Assembly (NCBI GenBank): GCA_002085085.1
Contig: MZGN01000001.1
Location: 1-33,312, forward strand
DNA length: 33,312 bases
Reading direction: 5' to 3'
DNA from: Helicobacteraceae bacterium 4484_230
GTDB lineage: Bacteria > Campylobacterota > Campylobacteria > Campylobacterales > Sulfurimonadaceae
Each line of letters begins with the position of its first letter. The stretch's first letter is position 1. Made by a program: the position numbers and the translations under genes. Shown in pieces: positions 1 to 7,429 of this stretch. The notes under the pieces are model-generated. The model worked only from the letters and a program-made list of their open reading frames with translations, was not told the origin of the DNA and searched no databases.

Positions 1-37
1 TATCACAATCTTTGTCATAATAAACATTCAATGCCAT
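1..37 (-). CDS. ilvC: Ketol-acid reductoisomerase, N-terminal fragment (cut by window edge)
   Basis: Only the first 12 codons are inside the window; they read MALNVYYDKDCD. This matches the very conserved N-terminus of class I ketol-acid reductoisomerase (IlvC), the NADPH enzyme of valine, leucine and isoleucine synthesis that converts acetolactate to dihydroxy-isovalerate. The ATG at 37-35 is preceded by a purine-rich ribosome site (GAGGG) about ten bases upstream and by a TATAAT box at 87-92. The call rests on a short but characteristic peptide, and the rest of the gene lies to the left of the window. Confidence 0.8.
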   Translation of the reverse strand, partial: MALNVYYDKDCD

Positions 38-56
38 CTGAACATCCCTCTTGAAT

Positions 57-73
57 CGCGCGATAAAAGCGCG
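57..73 (-). other. Short GC hairpin in the ilvC leader
   Basis: CGCGC (57-61) and GCGCG (69-73) form a perfect five-base stem around a seven-base AT-rich loop. It lies between the presumed ilvC transcription start and the ribosome binding site, so it would be in the mRNA leader. No T-run follows it, so it does not look like an intrinsic terminator. A role in leader stability or translation is only a guess. Confidence 0.35.
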
Positions 74-86
74 TAAATTTTGTGCG

Positions 87-92
87 ATTATA
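87..92 (-). promoter_or_regulatory. Candidate -10 box of ilvC
   Basis: A perfect TATAAT on the minus strand lies 50 bases upstream of the ilvC ATG. No good -35 box is visible at the expected distance, which is normal for housekeeping promoters in Campylobacterota. The leader would be about 43 bases and would include the GC hairpin at 57-73. Confidence 0.5.
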
Positions 93-165
93 TCGAAAAA
101 TCTTAAAATATCAGTTTATACCATAGTTAATAAAAGACTTTTAGTCAGACCTGCAAATCACATGT

Positions 166-171
166 TACAAT
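166..171 (+). promoter_or_regulatory. Candidate -10 box for the gene at 199
   Basis: TACAAT on the plus strand, 27 bases before the ATG at 199, in an AT-rich stretch. The region 17 bases upstream (AGTCAG) does not resemble a -35 box. A weak AAGG ribosome site precedes the ATG. It is the best candidate in this interval, but such hexamers are common by chance. Confidence 0.35.
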
Positions 172-198
172 AAACAATAAATTTTTATAAGGCATTTT

Positions 199-837
199 AT
201 GAAAAAATTCAATCTGGTTAAAGAGATTATAGTCGTTGATCACGACAGGCTGCTTCAGGCGGTAAATTCTGAAAAAAGCTTTGGAATTACCTATGAAGGT
301 GATATAAAATACGCTCCGTTCGACTCAAGTGATATTTTCATTTATCAAAACAGCAATAATACCGGACAATCACCCGTTGCCGACTATGCTGCTTTGTTTG
401 GAAATACCTATCAGATAGTTGAAGATAATGAGCGTGTGCTTATAAAAGCAGCCGGAGCATGGAAGAGTATTATCGAAATCAATATTGAAAATGCCGAATA
501 CGATGATACAAGCAGTGACGGTATAGCAGAGTTTGCAGATAAAGAGTTGGAAGACATAGGCTGGAATGCAACTGAATTCGATATTAACTATCGTGAACTT
601 GTGGAAAAAATGGAAGAATCATGTGACGGGCTTCTCTTCTGTGTTGAACATGAAGGTGAAAACTATCACTTTAGCGGACTGGGATACATTTTTGACTATC
701 CGTCTACGCGCAAAACACTTTTTGATTACTGTAAAACCCGAATCCAGGAACTGATGGAAAATAATGAGGATTTTAAAAAAGAAGTGTTGGACTCCGACCA
801 GCTTGAAGCTACGGAGTTTTTTGGCATAATCCAGTAA
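199..837 (+). CDS. Acidic cytosolic protein of unknown function (212 aa)
   Basis: I do not recognise this family. The 212-residue product is acidic and has no signal peptide or membrane segment, so it should be cytosolic. The N-terminal half looks like mixed alpha/beta sequence; the second half has several Glu/Asp-rich helices and an FGII-type hydrophobic end. Two cysteines lie close together around residues 142-147 (SCDGLLFC), which could bind metal or form a redox pair, but nothing else supports that. The gene stands alone: ilvC points away from it and the next gene converges on it. The reading frame is intact, with an AAGG ribosome site before the ATG and a strong hairpin after the stop, so it is probably a real expressed gene. 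Confidence 0.75.
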   Translation: MKKFNLVKEIIVVDHDRLLQAVNSEKSFGITYEGDIKYAPFDSSDIFIYQNSNNTGQSPVADYAALFGNTYQIVEDNERVLIKAAGAWKSIIEINIENAEYDDTSSDGIAEFADKELEDIGWNATEFDINYRELVEKMEESCDGLLFCVEHEGENYHFSGLGYIFDYPSTRKTLFDYCKTRIQELMENNEDFKKEVLDSDQLEATEFFGIIQ

Positions 838-844
838 GTTTTAT

Positions 845-880
845 ACGGTAAAGACTATTTATTCTCTATAGCTTTACCGT
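845..880 (+). terminator. Long hairpin between convergent genes, likely terminator
   Basis: ACGGTAAAG (845-853) pairs with CTTTACCGT (872-880), and just inside them CTAT (855-858) pairs with ATAG (868-871), with a single bulged A. The stem is therefore about 13 base pairs around a nine-base loop. It begins eight bases after the stop codon of the plus-strand gene and overlaps the 3' end of the convergent minus-strand gene. Downstream on the plus strand is only CTTTG, so the U-tail is weak; termination is plausible but not certain. Confidence 0.5.
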
Positions 881-1241
881 CTTTGTCGAATTTATTGCCG
901 CTTACAGGAAGGTCTTCTTTAAATGTCCATTTGGACTTCAGTTTACCGTTTTTATAGTACTCTTTTGAAATACCTTCCAAAGCACCATTCTTATACTGCT
1001 TTTCAAACTTCAGTTTGCCGTTTTTATAATAACCTTTGGATAGGCCGTCGCGCTTGTCATTTTTAAAGTTCGTCTCATACTTCAATTTACCGTTTCTGTA
1101 ATAACCTTTTGAAAGGCCATTGCGCTTTCCGTTAGAAAAATTCGTTTCGGATTTTAACTCTCCGCTCGAATAATTCTTTTTCTGAATATCGGCATGTGCC
1201 ATAGTAGTAAGCAAAGCCGCGATAATTAGTGCCTTTTTCAT
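855..1241 (-). CDS. Secreted MORN-type repeat protein (YwqK-like)
   Basis: The 128-residue protein begins with a typical signal peptide (positive start, hydrophobic core, AHA cleavage site near residue 17). The rest is four to five tandem repeats of about 22 residues with the pattern YYxNGKLKxExxFKNxKRxGLSKG. This is the MORN_2 repeat, as in proteins annotated as the YwqK family antitoxin. Such repeats form beta-hairpin ladders. No toxin gene is adjacent, and a secreted protein is an unlikely antitoxin, so I would not use that name functionally. It lies 25 bases downstream of the NIT-like gene (1267-2088) and probably shares its transcript. The repeats are also visible in the DNA. Confidence 0.75.
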   Translation of the reverse strand: MKKALIIAALLTTMAHADIQKKNYSSGELKSETNFSNGKRNGLSKGYYRNGKLKYETNFKNDKRDGLSKGYYKNGKLKFEKQYKNGALEGISKEYYKNGKLKSKWTFKEDLPVSGNKFDKDGKAIENK

Positions 1242-1266
1242 TACTCAGCCTTTGTTGTTTGCAAGA

Positions 1267-2088
1267 CTACTCTCTAAGTGCCTTCTCGTTCATCTTGTAG
1301 AATTTAATAGCTCCGCTTATCAGTGAAGTTCCCTGGGCAAAATATTTATTTGAATCCAGTTTGATATTGTCTTGGCCGATTAGTTTTGTTTTTGCAAGAT
1401 TGACATATTTGTTGACATCATTTCTATAGCTGACAAGCTGGTTGTTTAAACCTTTTGGATACTTGCTGCCGTAGTTTTTGTTAAGATTCACCATAGTGTC
1501 AATAACCTGCCCCATATACTCGGCAACCTCTTCAGCATACTCTTCCATATAGTCTATCTCTTCATCTTCACACTCACCGCGTGCAGCGATACCCGAGCCC
1601 AACCCTCGAAGCTTGCCAAGACCTTCCGTCAGACGCATGATCTTGTTCATCATCAAATCACTTGCTTTCTGCTCAAATGCCGTACCGTTACCGAAAAGAT
1701 TTTTCTGAACTTTTCCTGCAACTGTAATCATTTTGTTGACCAGCGAACTGTATGCCTTAAATGAAGTAAGCGGCTCAAGCTGAAAAGCCATCTTGTTAAG
1801 AGCACGCATCTGCTTCTTCAGTTTGTCAAATTCTGCATCAATTTCCGGCCCAACCACCTGAAACTGGCGATTAATAGCCTTGAATGCATTCTTTATCTTG
1901 CTTCTGTTTTCATATACTCCAAACTGTGCAAATTCACTCCCATTCAAAAAATTATATGTTCCTCCCCGTGTCTTCTGGGTTGCCACTATCAAATCTTTGA
2001 CATTTCCCATATATCTCACTTTTTTTGCTTGACTTGCAGCCGAAGCAGAAAGTGCCAGTACCATTAAAAATATTAAAATCTTACGCAT
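1267..2088 (-). CDS. Secreted all-helical protein with NIT/PilJ-like sensor pattern
   Basis: The 273-residue product has a signal peptide (cleavage after ASA, about residue 18) and then an almost entirely helical sequence. Residues about 31-70 contain LIVATQKTRGGTYNFL followed by a helix of the type seen in nitrate/nitrite-sensing (NIT) and PilJ N-terminal domains. A second, similar half occurs around residues 150-175 (LGKLRGLGSGIAA). In NIT domains the paired helices carry conserved Arg residues that bind the anion. Here the domain stands alone, with no membrane helix or signalling output. The ATG at 2088 has a good TATAAT upstream. The next gene, the MORN-repeat protein, is probably cotranscribed. 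The family assignment rests on pattern resemblance; secretion is more secure. Confidence 0.55.
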   Translation of the reverse strand: MRKILIFLMVLALSASAASQAKKVRYMGNVKDLIVATQKTRGGTYNFLNGSEFAQFGVYENRSKIKNAFKAINRQFQVVGPEIDAEFDKLKKQMRALNKMAFQLEPLTSFKAYSSLVNKMITVAGKVQKNLFGNGTAFEQKASDLMMNKIMRLTEGLGKLRGLGSGIAARGECEDEEIDYMEEYAEEVAEYMGQVIDTMVNLNKNYGSKYPKGLNNQLVSYRNDVNKYVNLAKTKLIGQDNIKLDSNKYFAQGTSLISGAIKFYKMNEKALRE

Positions 2089-2119
2089 TCCCTGTCCTTT
2101 TAGAGGTTTGTTAAAAACT

Positions 2120-2154
2120 ATTATATCAGAAAAAATAGTTAACAGATGGTTAAC
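2120..2154 (-). promoter_or_regulatory. Promoter with GTTAAC inverted repeat for the NIT-like gene
   Basis: A perfect TATAAT on the minus strand occupies 2120-2125. At 2138-2154, covering the place where a -35 box would be, lies GTTAAC-N5-GTTAAC, two copies of a palindromic hexamer spaced 11 bases apart, about one helical turn. This is the layout expected for a dimeric regulator binding over the -35 region. The regulator is unknown and no candidate is encoded nearby. Confidence 0.45.
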
Positions 2155-2221
2155 GACTTAAACGTTGCACAAATATACTGTTGCATGTTGCGGTTGCTAT
2201 CAGATAGTAGGTAAAATTATA

Positions 2222-2623
2222 TTATCGCGTCAGTAGCCATCGCTGCAGAATAATTTTTGCAGAAAGAGAATCTATGCGGCCATCTCTTTTATAGCGGATA
2301 CTGCCCTTAAGCATCTCCTCGGCCTCAAGAGAGCTGTCGCTTTCATCCTGATAAAAAATATCTCCGCTGAAACCGACCAGACCCATAAAATGTGCCACAC
2401 GTCTTCGCATCTCATCTTCAGAACTGCCACCCATAGGTATTCCGACAACTACGGTCTTTATGCTCCATTCTGCTATTACTGCCTTTACTGCCGAGGAGGC
2501 CTGTTTTCTGTTTTTGCGCAGTATTGCCTGTATTGGTGTTACAATACTGCCATCTGGAGAATAAGCCAATCCTATACGCTTAAGACCCAGGTCAATTGCA
2601 AGGACAGGATAAATATTTTTCAA
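2222..2623 (-). CDS. ruvX: Putative pre-16S rRNA nuclease / Holliday junction resolvase-like YqgF
   Basis: The 133-residue protein matches the RuvX/YqgF family in length and motifs. It has AIDLGLKRIGLA near the N-terminus with the first catalytic Asp, VVGIPMGG in the middle, DESDSSLEAEE with the acidic residue before helix 4, and DSLSAKIILQ at the end. The family has an RNase H fold and is implicated in trimming the 5' end of 16S rRNA; it was first predicted as a Holliday junction resolvase. The start codon is TTG, 17 bases after the mnmE stop, so the gene should be expressed from the rpmH-mnmE transcript. No truncation or missing catalytic residue is seen. Confidence 0.9.
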   Translation of the reverse strand: MKNIYPVLAIDLGLKRIGLAYSPDGSIVTPIQAILRKNRKQASSAVKAVIAEWSIKTVVVGIPMGGSSEDEMRRRVAHFMGLVGFSGDIFYQDESDSSLEAEEMLKGSIRYKRDGRIDSLSAKIILQRWLLTR

Positions 2624-2640
2624 TTCTATACCAATGCCAT

Positions 2641-3984
2641 CTATTTTCCCAGACAGAAGCTGCCAAACATCTTATCAAGCATTTCATCGTTCTCAAACGG
2701 ACGTGTTATGGACGACAGTGCCCGTATCGCCTCGCCAAGATGAAATGAAAAAAGTTCAAGAAGCTGGTCATCCAGATGCTCCTCGGCCTCTTTGATCGCT
2801 TTCAGCACGCTGCGCACGGCATCAATCTGTCTCAAAGATATCAGCATCATCTCATCCGAAGAATTCTGCAGATCCATAATGCTTTTTAGCACATCAATCA
2901 GTTCAGCACTGCTTTTCTTGCAGCTTAAACGAATAGGCTCGAAACCATTAAGCCCAGCAGTATCAAAAATCTGTTTTAAGTCAGATTTGTTGATAACAGT
3001 TATGAATGTACGGTCATCTTTATAAAGATTCATAAGATCGAGAATAGTCCTATCCTCCTTATCCATCTCCGCACTGCCGTCAAAAAGTGCTATTACAATC
3101 TCACTCTCACGTATAGCATTTATGGTGCGCTCGATCCCTATGCGTTCAATCTCGTCACCAGCCTCACGAATGCCTGCCGTATCCACAATGCGAATCAAAT
3201 GGGTACCTATACGTACCTGCTCTTCAATGGTATCACGCGTAGTACCTGCTATATCGCTGACAATAGCCCGGTCATAGTCAAGAAGGCTGTTAAGAAGTGA
3301 ACTCTTCCCGACATTGGGCTTGCCGATAATAGCCACCTTGAAACCCTGCATCAATCCACGGCGGCTTTCACTTGCCCTTAAAGTCCGGCCAAGTTCATCC
3401 ATAATATTCTGCAGTCTGCTCTTCATCTGTAAAACAAGATCTTCAGGCAGATCCTCTTCTGCATAATCTATGGAAACTTCACAGTATGCCAGTATCTCAA
3501 GCAGTGCATTGCGCATATCCTCTATATACTCTTTTAGAGAACCCTTTATCTGTCTTGCCAAAATCTTTGCGGCATCTTCACTTTTTGCCTCAATAAGCTG
3601 TGCTATTGCTTCGGCTTCGGTCAAATCGATGCGGCCGTTAAAAAAAGCGCGTCTGCTGAACTCACCCGGCTCGGCAAGCCGGGCTCCCTCATGCAGTACA
3701 GACTTCAGTATCTCTTCGGCTACAACCTGTCCACCATGACACTGAAACTCCACTATATCCTCTGCAGTAAAACTGTGCGGGCCTTTAAAATAGATCACTA
3801 TCGCCTCATCGATCAGCTCCCCGTCTTTATTGTAAAGTGGGCACAAATGGGCATACCTGGGGGTAAGTTTCTCTTTTTTGGTAAGTTTTACAGCAATGGA
3901 GAGAGCGGAGTCTCCGCTTAAACGTATGATCGAGATAGAGCCTACGCCGTGAGCTGTCGCAACGGCGGCAATAGTATCAGCCAT
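2641..3984 (-). CDS. mnmE: tRNA modification GTPase MnmE
   Basis: With MnmG, MnmE makes the 5-carboxymethylaminomethyl group on wobble uridine 34 of several tRNAs. The 447-residue protein has all expected parts. The N-terminal folate-binding domain contains QCHGG and PGEFSRRAFFNGRIDLTEAEA. The central GTPase domain has a P-loop GKPNVGKSS, switch sequence GTTRD, DTAG and NKSD. The C-terminus ends in CLGK, the conserved CxGK motif whose Cys is needed for activity. It begins 18 bases after the jag stop codon. The order jag-mnmE downstream of yidC is usual in Campylobacterota. Nothing looks unusual. Confidence 0.97.
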   Translation of the reverse strand: MADTIAAVATAHGVGSISIIRLSGDSALSIAVKLTKKEKLTPRYAHLCPLYNKDGELIDEAIVIYFKGPHSFTAEDIVEFQCHGGQVVAEEILKSVLHEGARLAEPGEFSRRAFFNGRIDLTEAEAIAQLIEAKSEDAAKILARQIKGSLKEYIEDMRNALLEILAYCEVSIDYAEEDLPEDLVLQMKSRLQNIMDELGRTLRASESRRGLMQGFKVAIIGKPNVGKSSLLNSLLDYDRAIVSDIAGTTRDTIEEQVRIGTHLIRIVDTAGIREAGDEIERIGIERTINAIRESEIVIALFDGSAEMDKEDRTILDLMNLYKDDRTFITVINKSDLKQIFDTAGLNGFEPIRLSCKKSSAELIDVLKSIMDLQNSSDEMMLISLRQIDAVRSVLKAIKEAEEHLDDQLLELFSFHLGEAIRALSSITRPFENDEMLDKMFGSFCLGK

Positions 3985-4002
3985 CTTTATTTACCATGTG
4001 GG

Positions 4003-4905
4003 TCAATAGCTGTTGTATTCGTTTATGATGATGTACTTTGAGCCGTCTCTTGTAGTGCGGATAGCTACATATTTATCATGATATCGCTCGCGCAGCTGTT
4101 TTAAAGCAATCTGTACCAAAACCCCGTCTAATATCTTTGTGCGCGCCCTGCCGTCATTGTCTATCTCTTCATAAACACCGAGCAGATAACGCGAGATGGA
4201 CTCTTCCTGATTTTTCAGAAATTCCGCTATTTCAAGTCTTAACTGCATACGATACTTTGCATTGATCCAGTTGAAAATCATATATGAGAGTGCTTTGTAG
4301 CGATACCCTTCTTTACCTATCAACAGGGCAGCATCCTCACCGCTAAACTCTATAAGCAGTGTGGTATCGTCATATACCGAGACCTCTATCGCATTAAGAG
4401 AGAAGCAAAGTTTGTCAAAAAGATCATTTATCTCCTCTTTTACCGTGGAAGCAATCTCTTCGACACTCTGCCTCTCTTCAAAAAAACCGCTTATTGCACT
4501 GTTCGTATTTCGCAAATCTTCATAATGGGGCTCTTGCGCTTCTTCCTCTTCTATCGTCTTAACTTCATCTTCAAATTCCTCTTCTGCATAAAGTTCGATC
4601 TCCTCCTCGGGCAGATCCGTCTCTATGCTCTCCTCATGATCCATCGGTGTGAAAGTGGGCTCATCATGGGAAATCGACTCTTCTGCTTCCGGTGCAGATT
4701 CCTCTTTAACCTCCTCTGGCATACTCTCTGCAGAAAGAGCTGTTTTACATTCTGCAACGACAATAGCAGGTTTGGCCAGCAAACCGAAAAGTTTTTTTGA
4801 AGGCTGCTGTATTACAACGACATTCAGTTCACTGACAGAGCAGGAGAGCTCTTTTGCAGCTTTCAGATAGGCATCTTCAAGGCTTTTTGCTTCAATCTTT
4901 ATCAT
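4003..4905 (-). CDS. jag: Jag/KhpB-type RNA-binding protein
   Basis: The 300-residue protein has the Jag layout. The N-terminal Jag_N domain (residues 1-55) opens with IKIEAKSLEDAYLKAAKELS. A long, highly acidic, low-complexity linker follows (about 60-130). Then comes a type II KH domain around 165-240 with the GxxG-like element IGKEGYRYKAL. The C-terminal part should correspond to the R3H domain; an Arg-x3-His (RERYH) is present, but the domain is divergent from the usual form. Jag/KhpB proteins bind RNA and, in Gram-positive bacteria, affect cell elongation. The gene overlaps the end of yidC by 14 bases, so it is translationally coupled to the membrane insertase. The acidic linker is probably disordered. 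Confidence 0.88.
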   Translation of the reverse strand: MIKIEAKSLEDAYLKAAKELSCSVSELNVVVIQQPSKKLFGLLAKPAIVVAECKTALSAESMPEEVKEESAPEAEESISHDEPTFTPMDHEESIETDLPEEEIELYAEEEFEDEVKTIEEEEAQEPHYEDLRNTNSAISGFFEERQSVEEIASTVKEEINDLFDKLCFSLNAIEVSVYDDTTLLIEFSGEDAALLIGKEGYRYKALSYMIFNWINAKYRMQLRLEIAEFLKNQEESISRYLLGVYEEIDNDGRARTKILDGVLVQIALKQLRERYHDKYVAIRTTRDGSKYIIINEYNSY

Positions 4906-6544
4906 GATGCTTCTCCACCAGATGCTTCTCGTGGCGTGCGGCTTTGGCAGCCTCGAATTTCCTGTTTACTATATACTGCTGAGCTATGGAGAAGAGATTG
5001 TTCACAAACCAGTACAGCACCAAACCTGACGGGAACGTAACAAAGAAAAAGGTAAATATAACCGGCAGGAACTTGAACACTTTCTCCTGCATTGGATCAG
5101 TAAAGTTGCTTGGCGTTATCTTCTGCTGGTAATACATAGTCGCACCCATCAGGATCGGCAAAATATATGTCGGATCCATACGTGAAAGATCCTGTATCCA
5201 GAACATCCATGGAGCACCCTGAAGCTCTACCGCATTAAGAAGAACGCGGTAGATCGCAAAAAAGACAGGGATCTGAAGCAGCATGGGCATACATCCGCCA
5301 AGAGGGTTGACGCTGTGCTTTTTGTAAAGCTCCATAGTCGCTGCGTTAAGTCGCTGCGGATCGCCTTTATGCTTCTCTCTCAGCTCTTTTATTTTAGGTG
5401 CTAGCTCTTTCATTCTCTGCATAGAGAGCATACCTCTGTATGTCAACGGATAAAGCATCATGCGGATAATGATTGTCAATGCGATGATAGCCCAGCCCCA
5501 GTTGCCAAACATGCCCTCAAGCCACATAAGAACCTTGAACATCGGCGCTGAAATAAAGGTAAACCAGCCATACTCTATTGCGTTTGTGAGAACAGGATCT
5601 ATATTTTGAAGAACCTTGTAATCTTTTGGTCCGATATAGCCGCTAAAACTTATCGACTGCCCGGCATCGATGTAGACTATGGGGTTGTTGTCGCGATCTC
5701 TCTCTATAATTACGCTTGTGTCCGGTCTGAGCGAATAGAATATCGATGCAAAATACTGATCGAAAGCAGAAGCCAGGGATACGTCGTTAAACGTACTGCG
5801 CCCTTCTGTGTCCCCATCTTCAAAGATAGTGACGAGATCATTACCCGTATAGACCATCGCACCGTGTACCGCCATCATCATCTGGCCTTTATGCTCGGCA
5901 TGCTGTCCCAGATAAATAAAATATCTCTTATCTTCAGAAAGATTTACTTTTACATCATAGTGCCCGTCCTGATAAAAAGTAATCTCCTTGTTTACATTGA
6001 CACTGCTTAGTTCCTGAGTTAAAACCACTTTTAGCGAAGAACCTTCCATGTTCACCTGCTTTACATCGGAACGGTACGGGGTTTTAGCTGCCTCTTCATT
6101 GAGCTTGCTGTCGGAAAAACGGATATACAACGGTTTGGCACCGTTTTGAGGGACCATCTGTATAGGGTTGCCCTCTTTATCGTTATACTTTTCATCTTTA
6201 AGTATTTTTGATGAGATACGGCCGAGCGTATCTATCTTAATGCTGAAATGTTGGGAATCTATACTTACAAGAGTGTTTGTGCTGTCTTTGGCAATATTTT
6301 CATCTGCCGAAACACTATGTCCTATTTCAGGTTTGGCCGGTACGGATTCTACATTGTGTGCCCTGGTATCTGAAGTAACTTTTTCACTGCCATGCTGTAG
6401 AGTATTTTCTTTATGATTCTGTGCAATATCTTTCTGCGCCTGCGTCTGTTTTGGGGGGAAAATGGCCGAATACCCTATAAAGAAGACTATCGACAGAGCC
6501 ACAGCCAGCAGAAGGCGTTGGTTTGATGACATATTATCTAACAC
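4892..6544 (-). CDS. yidC: Membrane protein insertase YidC
   Basis: YidC inserts inner-membrane proteins, alone or with SecYEG. The 550-residue protein has the Gram-negative layout: an N-terminal membrane helix (residues about 9-29), a large periplasmic beta domain (about 90-325), then a conserved membrane core with five helices. That core includes WGWAIIALTIIIRMMLYPLTYRGM, whose Arg corresponds to the conserved residue of the hydrophilic groove, and MLLQIPVFFAIYRVL. The C-terminal tail is basic and His-rich. The predicted start is GTG at 6544; an in-frame ATG lies four codons later and could equally be used. It overlaps yidD by seven bases upstream and jag by 14 downstream. Confidence 0.97.
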   Translation of the reverse strand: MLDNMSSNQRLLLAVALSIVFFIGYSAIFPPKQTQAQKDIAQNHKENTLQHGSEKVTSDTRAHNVESVPAKPEIGHSVSADENIAKDSTNTLVSIDSQHFSIKIDTLGRISSKILKDEKYNDKEGNPIQMVPQNGAKPLYIRFSDSKLNEEAAKTPYRSDVKQVNMEGSSLKVVLTQELSSVNVNKEITFYQDGHYDVKVNLSEDKRYFIYLGQHAEHKGQMMMAVHGAMVYTGNDLVTIFEDGDTEGRSTFNDVSLASAFDQYFASIFYSLRPDTSVIIERDRDNNPIVYIDAGQSISFSGYIGPKDYKVLQNIDPVLTNAIEYGWFTFISAPMFKVLMWLEGMFGNWGWAIIALTIIIRMMLYPLTYRGMLSMQRMKELAPKIKELREKHKGDPQRLNAATMELYKKHSVNPLGGCMPMLLQIPVFFAIYRVLLNAVELQGAPWMFWIQDLSRMDPTYILPILMGATMYYQQKITPSNFTDPMQEKVFKFLPVIFTFFFVTFPSGLVLYWFVNNLFSIAQQYIVNRKFEAAKAARHEKHLVEKHHDKD

Positions 6545-6876
6545 TGATCACCCTTTTTGTATTTAAAATTTTTGATTATATAAAAGCGCTTGCCCGCTTT
6601 TGGAATAAGCCAGTACTTTATCGAATTTATGGTTAAAACTTTCGGATTTTTTGACAATTTCAATAATTCCGGATAGTCTATTCCGCCTGGAAACAGTTGA
6701 TTACAGGTCAGTATGCGTTTTGCCGAATAATAAAAGGCTACATGAAGCGGGTTTTCCTCAAACTGCCATCTTGCATATTCGGAACAGGTCGGATAGTAAC
6801 GGCAGCTTCCATAACCCAAAAGGGTAAAAAAACGTTGATACAGAGTAAGAAGTTTAAGAAGTATTTTTTTTATCAT
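6538..6876 (-). CDS. yidD: Membrane protein insertion efficiency factor YidD
   Basis: A 112-residue protein with the family signature YGSCRYYPTCSEYARWQF followed by KRILTCNQLFPGGIDYP. The three conserved cysteines are present. YidD is a small amphipathic, membrane-associated protein that helps YidC insert proteins. It is somewhat longer than the common 70-85 residues because of a C-terminal extension rich in Lys, Ile and Tyr. It starts within rnpA (23-base overlap) and ends within yidC, the normal order for this cluster. Confidence 0.95.
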   Translation of the reverse strand: MIKKILLKLLTLYQRFFTLLGYGSCRYYPTCSEYARWQFEENPLHVAFYYSAKRILTCNQLFPGGIDYPELLKLSKNPKVLTINSIKYWLIPKAGKRFYIIKNFKYKKGDQC

Positions 6877-7204
6877 CTTTAAAACTGCCTGTACGCATCA
6901 AAGCTTTTCTGCACTCTTGTTTTAATACCGAATATTGTACCGTAGGCATTGGGGATTTGGCGACGAAGATATAAGCTCCATCCTGTAAAAGATCGCAATA
7001 ATCGTGAAAAAGCGCGCGCATTCGACGCTTGCTTCTATTTCTGGCCACTGCATTTCCTACCTTCTTGCTGGCAGTAAAACCGATCCTCTTTTCTCCTTTT
7101 TCAGAAAGATAAAAGAGAACCAGTGAACGCGAATGCGCGCTTTTGCCGAGCCTGTAGATGCGCTGAAACTCTTTTGTCTGTTTCAGCTTGGAAAAACTGT
7201 TTAT
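6854..7204 (-). CDS. rnpA: Ribonuclease P protein component, with non-canonical start codon
   Basis: RnpA is the protein subunit of RNase P, which cuts 5' leaders from pre-tRNAs. The frame contains the family motif [21 protein letters not shown] and gives about 116 residues if read from 7204, the normal length. The only ATG/GTG/TTG in the usable frame before or within this motif is a GTG at 7046-7048, which would delete the N-terminal half and so cannot be the real start. The in-frame stop upstream is at 7217-7219. Between that stop and the conserved sequence the candidates are ATT at 7213, ATA at 7204 and CTG at 7186. I chose ATA because it gives the expected N-terminus ([20 protein letters not shown]) and overlaps the rpmH stop as ATAA, the same geometry as an ATGA coupling. 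The gene is certain; the exact start is not. Confidence 0.85.
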   Translation of the reverse strand: MNSFSKLKQTKEFQRIYRLGKSAHSRSLVLFYLSEKGEKRIGFTASKKVGNAVARNRSKRRMRALFHDYCDLLQDGAYIFVAKSPMPTVQYSVLKQECRKALMRTGSFKDDKKNTS

Positions 7205-7335
7205 ACAGCCAATCGCTTACGTCCTTTTGCACGACGTGCATTAATAACTCTGCGACCGTTTTTTGTCGACATACGCTTTCTAAAACCATGTGTACGCTTA
7301 CGTGGCGTATTATGCGGCTGATATGTTCTTTTCAT
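7201..7335 (-). CDS. rpmH: 50S ribosomal protein L34 (bL34)
   Basis: A 44-residue, very basic protein starting [20 protein letters not shown] and ending in GRKRLAV. This is the full length and nearly the consensus sequence of bL34, a small protein of the large ribosomal subunit. The ATG is at 7335-7333 and the TAA stop at 7203-7201. It is the first gene of the rpmH-rnpA-yidD-yidC-jag-mnmE-ruvX block, and its stop codon overlaps the presumed ATA start of rnpA. Confidence 0.97.
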   Translation of the reverse strand: MKRTYQPHNTPRKRTHGFRKRMSTKNGRRVINARRAKGRKRLAV

Positions 7336-7368
7336 TGAGCAATCCTGGTTGTTGATTTTAAGTGCGAA

Positions 7369-7403
7369 ATAATAGTAAACACTTACTTAAAGACCGTTTA
7401 AGT
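7369..7403 (-). promoter_or_regulatory. Probable rpmH promoter region with 19-bp inverted repeat
   Basis: On the minus strand, TATTAT (7369-7374) or the overlapping TACTAT (7372-7377) could be the -10 box of rpmH. A perfect inverted repeat, ACTTAAA-N5-TTTAAGT, occupies 7385-7403 and would cover the -35 region. It may be an operator for a dimeric regulator. It could instead be a weak AT-rich terminator for the cytochrome gene upstream: on the minus strand no T-run follows it, but on the plus strand TTTTTT does. The two readings cannot be separated from sequence alone. Confidence 0.35.
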
Positions 7404-7429
7404 TTTTTAAAAGCTTACCGGATACAACA

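Noticed and set aside
855-1150. CRISPR-like or tandem DNA repeat
   Set aside because: The repeats are in frame, diverged and 66-69 bases long; they encode MORN units and have no spacers.
855-1241. Toxin-antitoxin system
   Set aside because: MORN-repeat proteins are often labelled YwqK antitoxin, but this one is secreted and has no adjacent toxin-like gene.
7101-7338. Open frames on both strands across rpmH and rnpA
   Set aside because: They are shadows of bL34 and RnpA in other frames; their sequences resemble nothing and conflict with two certain genes.
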